From the NCBI GenBank assembly GCA_963771845.1, contig CAVYVC010000010.1, positions 62,001-126,000 on the forward strand: DNA of 64,000 nt, in the 5' to 3' direction. This DNA is from VAZQ01 sp963771845 (GTDB taxonomy: Bacteria > Pseudomonadota > Alphaproteobacteria > Rhizobiales > Xanthobacteraceae). Every line of letters begins with the position of its first letter. Position 1 is the first letter of the stretch. Shown one piece after another: positions 61,692 to 64,000 of the stretch. The position numbers and the translations under genes are program-made. The notes below the pieces were generated by a model. That model did not search any database, was not told the DNA's origin, and saw only the letters and a list, made by a program, of their open reading frames with translations.

Positions 61692-62441
61692 ATGACCGGC
61701 CTTCCCCTTGCTCAACAGCGATCGTCGCGCCGCCGGCCCCCTCGCCGGCGCGGGCCGCGCCTCATGGTGCCGCTCGTTGCTTGCGGGGTGGTCGCTACGC
61801 TGGCCGTCGTGTGCATTGCCTATCTACTGTGGCCGCGCTGGCCTGCCGCGCCGCTCAATTCCAATGCGCCGGCCATACCGATCACGATTGCCGGACTGAC
61901 GTTCAACATCCCGCCGGCCGCAATTCGTGCCCCGGTCCAACGCCACCCGGGCACCTATGAGCGGATCGACCTTTCGTTTCTATGGCCATCGCTCGAACCC
62001 CCCGATCCGAACCCAAAGCCACCCGTCTTGCCACCGGGCGCGGTCTCCACCCCTGCCGCGCTCGAAAGAATATTCGTGACCATCGCAGCCGGTGGAAGCT
62101 CGGTGCCGCCGGCGGAGCGCGCGCTCACGATTTATCCGCGCTACACGATTTCCGAAGCATATGCCGGCCCGGGCGGTCTGACCGTTCTCGCATTTCGCGA
62201 CGGTACGCCCTACCAGGGCGAGGATCTCATCTACGACGCCGAGGCACCGGGATTTCTGGTGCGTTGCACGCGCCGAACTGGAGCAATCCCCGGGACGTGC
62301 CTGTACGAGCAATGGATCGAAACGGTAAAGCTCGTGTTTCGCTTTCCGCGCGATTGGCTCGACGATTGGCGCTTCGTCGCCGGCAACGTTGAGCGGCTGA
62401 TTGCGGGCTTGCGGTTCGCACGCGGCAGAGAAGCGTCGTGA
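61692..62441 (+). CDS. Membrane-anchored protein of unknown function
   Basis: The 249-aa protein has a basic N-terminus (RSSRRRPPRRRGPR), one membrane segment (VPLVACGVVATLAVVCIAYLLW) and a periplasmic domain rich in Pro. Segments such as HPGTYERIDLSFLWPSLEPP, DLIYDAEAPGFLVRCTRR and VKLVFRFPRDWLDDWRFV are regular enough for a real protein. I do not recognise a named family. It is convergent with the DUF3126 gene, with only 7 bp between stops. Confidence 0.7.
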   Translation: MTGLPLAQQRSSRRRPPRRRGPRLMVPLVACGVVATLAVVCIAYLLWPRWPAAPLNSNAPAIPITIAGLTFNIPPAAIRAPVQRHPGTYERIDLSFLWPSLEPPDPNPKPPVLPPGAVSTPAALERIFVTIAAGGSSVPPAERALTIYPRYTISEAYAGPGGLTVLAFRDGTPYQGEDLIYDAEAPGFLVRCTRRTGAIPGTCLYEQWIETVKLVFRFPRDWLDDWRFVAGNVERLIAGLRFARGREAS

Positions 62442-62448
62442 GGATTGA

Positions 62449-62883
62449 TTAGCCCTTGAGCAGCCCCGGCTCGTCCAGATCGAGTGCCAGGATCGGAAGC
62501 TCGAAATAGGATGAGCGTGCGTCCTTTTCGTCAAAGAACAATACGCCGATATATTCCTGCCCCACATAGACTTCGGCCGAGTCTTTTTTCCTTGTTCGCG
62601 GTACGACCCGAATGTGCTCATTGTCGAACTTGCGCTTGAGATAGGCGTCGATTTTCTTGAGGTCGGGCGCGGTGGTCGACGCATCGCCAAGCGTTATTTT
62701 CATCTCGAAATTGTAGGAGCGCTCGTCGTCATCCTCGTCGTCATCGAGCGCGAGCGCGCCCACATGCTCCTGGCCGACGAACACATCGGCAGCATCGGCC
62801 TGCTTGGGTACGACGCGAATGCGTTGATTCCCGAACAACCGCTTGAGATAAGCGTCGAGCTTCTTGACTTCCTGGACGTCCAC
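62449..62883 (-). CDS. DUF3126 family protein, tandem duplication
   Basis: DUF3126 proteins of Rhizobiales are usually about 70 aa and lie next to cysE. This one is 144 aa and contains two copies. The first reads VKKLDAYLKRLFGNQRIRVV and DVFVGQEHVGALALDDD. The second reads LKKIDAYLKRKFDNEHIRVV and EVYVGQEYIGVLFFDEKD. A 12-residue linker joins them. Function is unknown; the position 15 bp after cysE suggests a link to cysteine synthesis or its control. Confidence 0.85.
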   Translation of the reverse strand: MDVQEVKKLDAYLKRLFGNQRIRVVPKQADAADVFVGQEHVGALALDDDEDDDERSYNFEMKITLGDASTTAPDLKKIDAYLKRKFDNEHIRVVPRTRKKDSAEVYVGQEYIGVLFFDEKDARSSYFELPILALDLDEPGLLKG

Positions 62884-62898
62884 GATCGATCTCCGTGC

Positions 62899-63717
62899 TC
62901 AAACGTCGTGAAACAGATGATCCATGAATCGCGCCGGCTCCGGACAGCCGGCCTCTCCAATCACTTTGGCAGGAACACCGGCGACGGTCTTGTTGTGGGG
63001 TACCGATTGGAGCACAACCGAGCCCGCCGCAATGCGCGCGCAGTGGCCAATCTCGATATTGCCAAGAATCTTGGCCCCTGCACCGATCAATACGCCGCAA
63101 CGGATTTTTGGGTGGCGGTCGCCGGCTTCCTTTCCCGTGCCGCCGAGCGTCACATCGTGCAGCATGGAGACGTCATCTTCCACCACCGCGGTCTCGCCGA
63201 TCACCAATCCCGTGGCATGGTCGAGGAAAATGCCTTTGCCGATGCGTGCGTTGGGGTGGATGTCGCACTGGAACACGGCTGAGGCGCGGCTTTGAAGATA
63301 ATACGCGAAATCCTTGCGCCCCATGGTCCACAACCAGTGTGCCAGCCGGTGTGACTGGATGGCGTGAAAGCCCTTGAAATAAAGCACCGGCTCGATCAGG
63401 CGGTTGGCAGCCGGATCGCGATCAACAGTGGCAACAATATCGGCACGAAAGGCGCTCCCGATCGAGGGCTCGTGTTCGAGGGCATCCGCGTAGGCCTGGC
63501 GAATAAATTCAGCCGGCAGCTCGGCGCTGCTCAGACGCTCCGCAAGCCGATGCACCACTGCTGCTTCCAGGCTGTCGTGGTGCAGGATGCTCGCGTAGAT
63601 AAGCGTCGCGAGCTCCGGTTCCTTGCGGACGGTCTCCTCGGCTTCTCTTCGAATTTGCGCCCAGACCGGATCAAGCTTCTGGACGGCGCCGGCCGCTCGC
63701 GCCTGCTGGCGGGGCAT
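62899..63717 (-). CDS. cysE: Serine O-acetyltransferase
   Basis: CysE acetylates serine with acetyl-CoA, the first step of cysteine synthesis, and is usually inhibited by cysteine. The 272-aa protein has the N-terminal helical domain (VWAQIRREAEETVRKEPELA) and the left-handed beta-helix with IHPNARIGKGIFLDHATGLV, including the catalytic His/Asp. It then shows IGETAVVEDDVSMLHDVTLGG, the Gly-rich KEAGDRHPKI loop, and a C-terminal tail ending in FMDHLFHDV. ATG 63717 has AGGAGA 6 nt upstream, better placed than for the in-frame ATGs at 63723 and 63735. Confidence 0.95.
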   Translation of the reverse strand: MPRQQARAAGAVQKLDPVWAQIRREAEETVRKEPELATLIYASILHHDSLEAAVVHRLAERLSSAELPAEFIRQAYADALEHEPSIGSAFRADIVATVDRDPAANRLIEPVLYFKGFHAIQSHRLAHWLWTMGRKDFAYYLQSRASAVFQCDIHPNARIGKGIFLDHATGLVIGETAVVEDDVSMLHDVTLGGTGKEAGDRHPKIRCGVLIGAGAKILGNIEIGHCARIAAGSVVLQSVPHNKTVAGVPAKVIGEAGCPEPARFMDHLFHDV

Positions 63718-63817
63718 GTTCATTCTCCTGCGCATCACGTTCGAGCCCACAGCCTAGCACAATCCAATGATTACAAGCACCAGACAACTGAGCCCGAAGT
63801 TCCGGGTCCCCTTCCCT

Positions 63818-64000
63818 TCAATCCCGCTCCACCAGGAATTGCAGGGCTGCCTGCTTGAAGCTCCTGTCTCCAACAGCAAGCATGTGATCGCGTTCCGCAA
63901 TGTCAAACGCTCGCGCGTGCGCCATCAGGGCGGCAAGCTCATGCGGCGAGCCGGCAATGGTGTCCTTGGTCCCGACCGCGATGAGCACCGGCGCGCGTAT
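63818..64000 (-). CDS. Alpha/beta hydrolase, C-terminal part (cut by window edge)
   Basis: The last 60 codons of a minus-strand gene enter the window. They read APVLIAVGTKDTIAGSPHEL, with the acid residue of the triad (D in GTKD), then FDIAERDHMLAVGDRSF, with the catalytic His (H in RDHM), ending LQFLVERD. This is the usual C-terminus of a small alpha/beta hydrolase; the nucleophile Ser lies outside. The stop at 63818 is 100 bp before cysE, so the two may be in one unit. Confidence 0.75.
   Translation of the reverse strand: MRAPVLIAVGTKDTIAGSPHELAALMAHARAFDIAERDHMLAVGDRSFKQAALQFLVERD

Noticed and set aside
1..64000. tRNA, rRNA and CRISPR arrays
   Set aside because: No cloverleaf-like segment with a T-loop/CCA pattern, no rRNA signature and no regularly spaced repeats were noticed in any intergenic region. 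The palindromic repeats found are dispersed, not arrayed.

Overview
The window reads as chromosome of a high-GC alphaproteobacterium of the Rhizobiales (Hyphomicrobiales), close to the Bradyrhizobium / Xanthobacteraceae lineages. The evidence is the gene order nagZ-scpA-scpB next to argS and dgt, an ExoR-like Sel1 protein, an Omp25/31-type porin, a BTLCP-type cysteine peptidase, cysE next to DUF3126, many paralogous twin-arginine-type substrate-binding proteins, and intergenic palindromic repeats of kinds common in that group. I saw no rRNA, tRNA or CRISPR array.

Layout. 0-7.6 kb is a housekeeping block on the minus strand: dgt, argS, a SPOR-domain envelope protein, nagZ, scpA and scpB (chromosome segregation), with erpA (Fe-S insertion) divergent from dgt. 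7.7-12 kb holds an RND efflux pump: the adaptor is intact but the permease carries a one-base frameshift. 12-24.5 kb mixes DNA repair (xthA, 3-methyladenine glycosylase), a frameshifted porin, an ExoR-like regulator, a dihydroxy-acid dehydratase remnant, valS coupled to an MFS transporter, and two uptake-related genes. 24.6-28.6 kb carries a PPK2-type polyphosphate kinase, leuA behind a newly noticed Leu-rich leader peptide with competing RNA hairpins, and an orphan TRAP binding protein.

28.6-38.7 kb is a disturbed, mobile-element-rich island. It has an ORF-less group II intron remnant, a second group II intron with a broken reverse transcriptase inserted exactly behind the stop codon of a substrate-binding-protein gene, an IS701-like element with CTAG target duplications, and four paralogous COG2984-type binding proteins. 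One of these has its centre scrambled by two compensating indels, and several share a 32-nt 3' flank repeat. A methionine-synthase-like gene sits inside this island.

38.7-51.6 kb is catabolic. It contains a sugar-type ABC importer (binding protein and two permeases, no ATPase), a ThDP-dependent 2-hydroxyacyl-CoA lyase / oxalyl-CoA decarboxylase convergent with a CaiB/BaiF CoA-transferase, a flavin-dependent monooxygenase, and a second ThDP enzyme whose stop overlaps a pentapeptide-like repeat protein, followed by an Asp/Glu (hydantoin) racemase-like protein. Gene debris (TctC, higBA) lies between them. 52-64 kb returns to core and regulatory genes: thrS, a nitroreductase, a flavin reductase, CBS, rhomboid, PAS, tandem PilZ and BTLCP proteins, a gamma-carbonic-anhydrase-like protein, a tandem DUF3126 protein, cysE, and the end of an alpha/beta hydrolase cut by the window edge.

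At least seven reading-frame breaks occur in otherwise recognisable genes. They may be real decay or assembly errors, and the affected entries say so.
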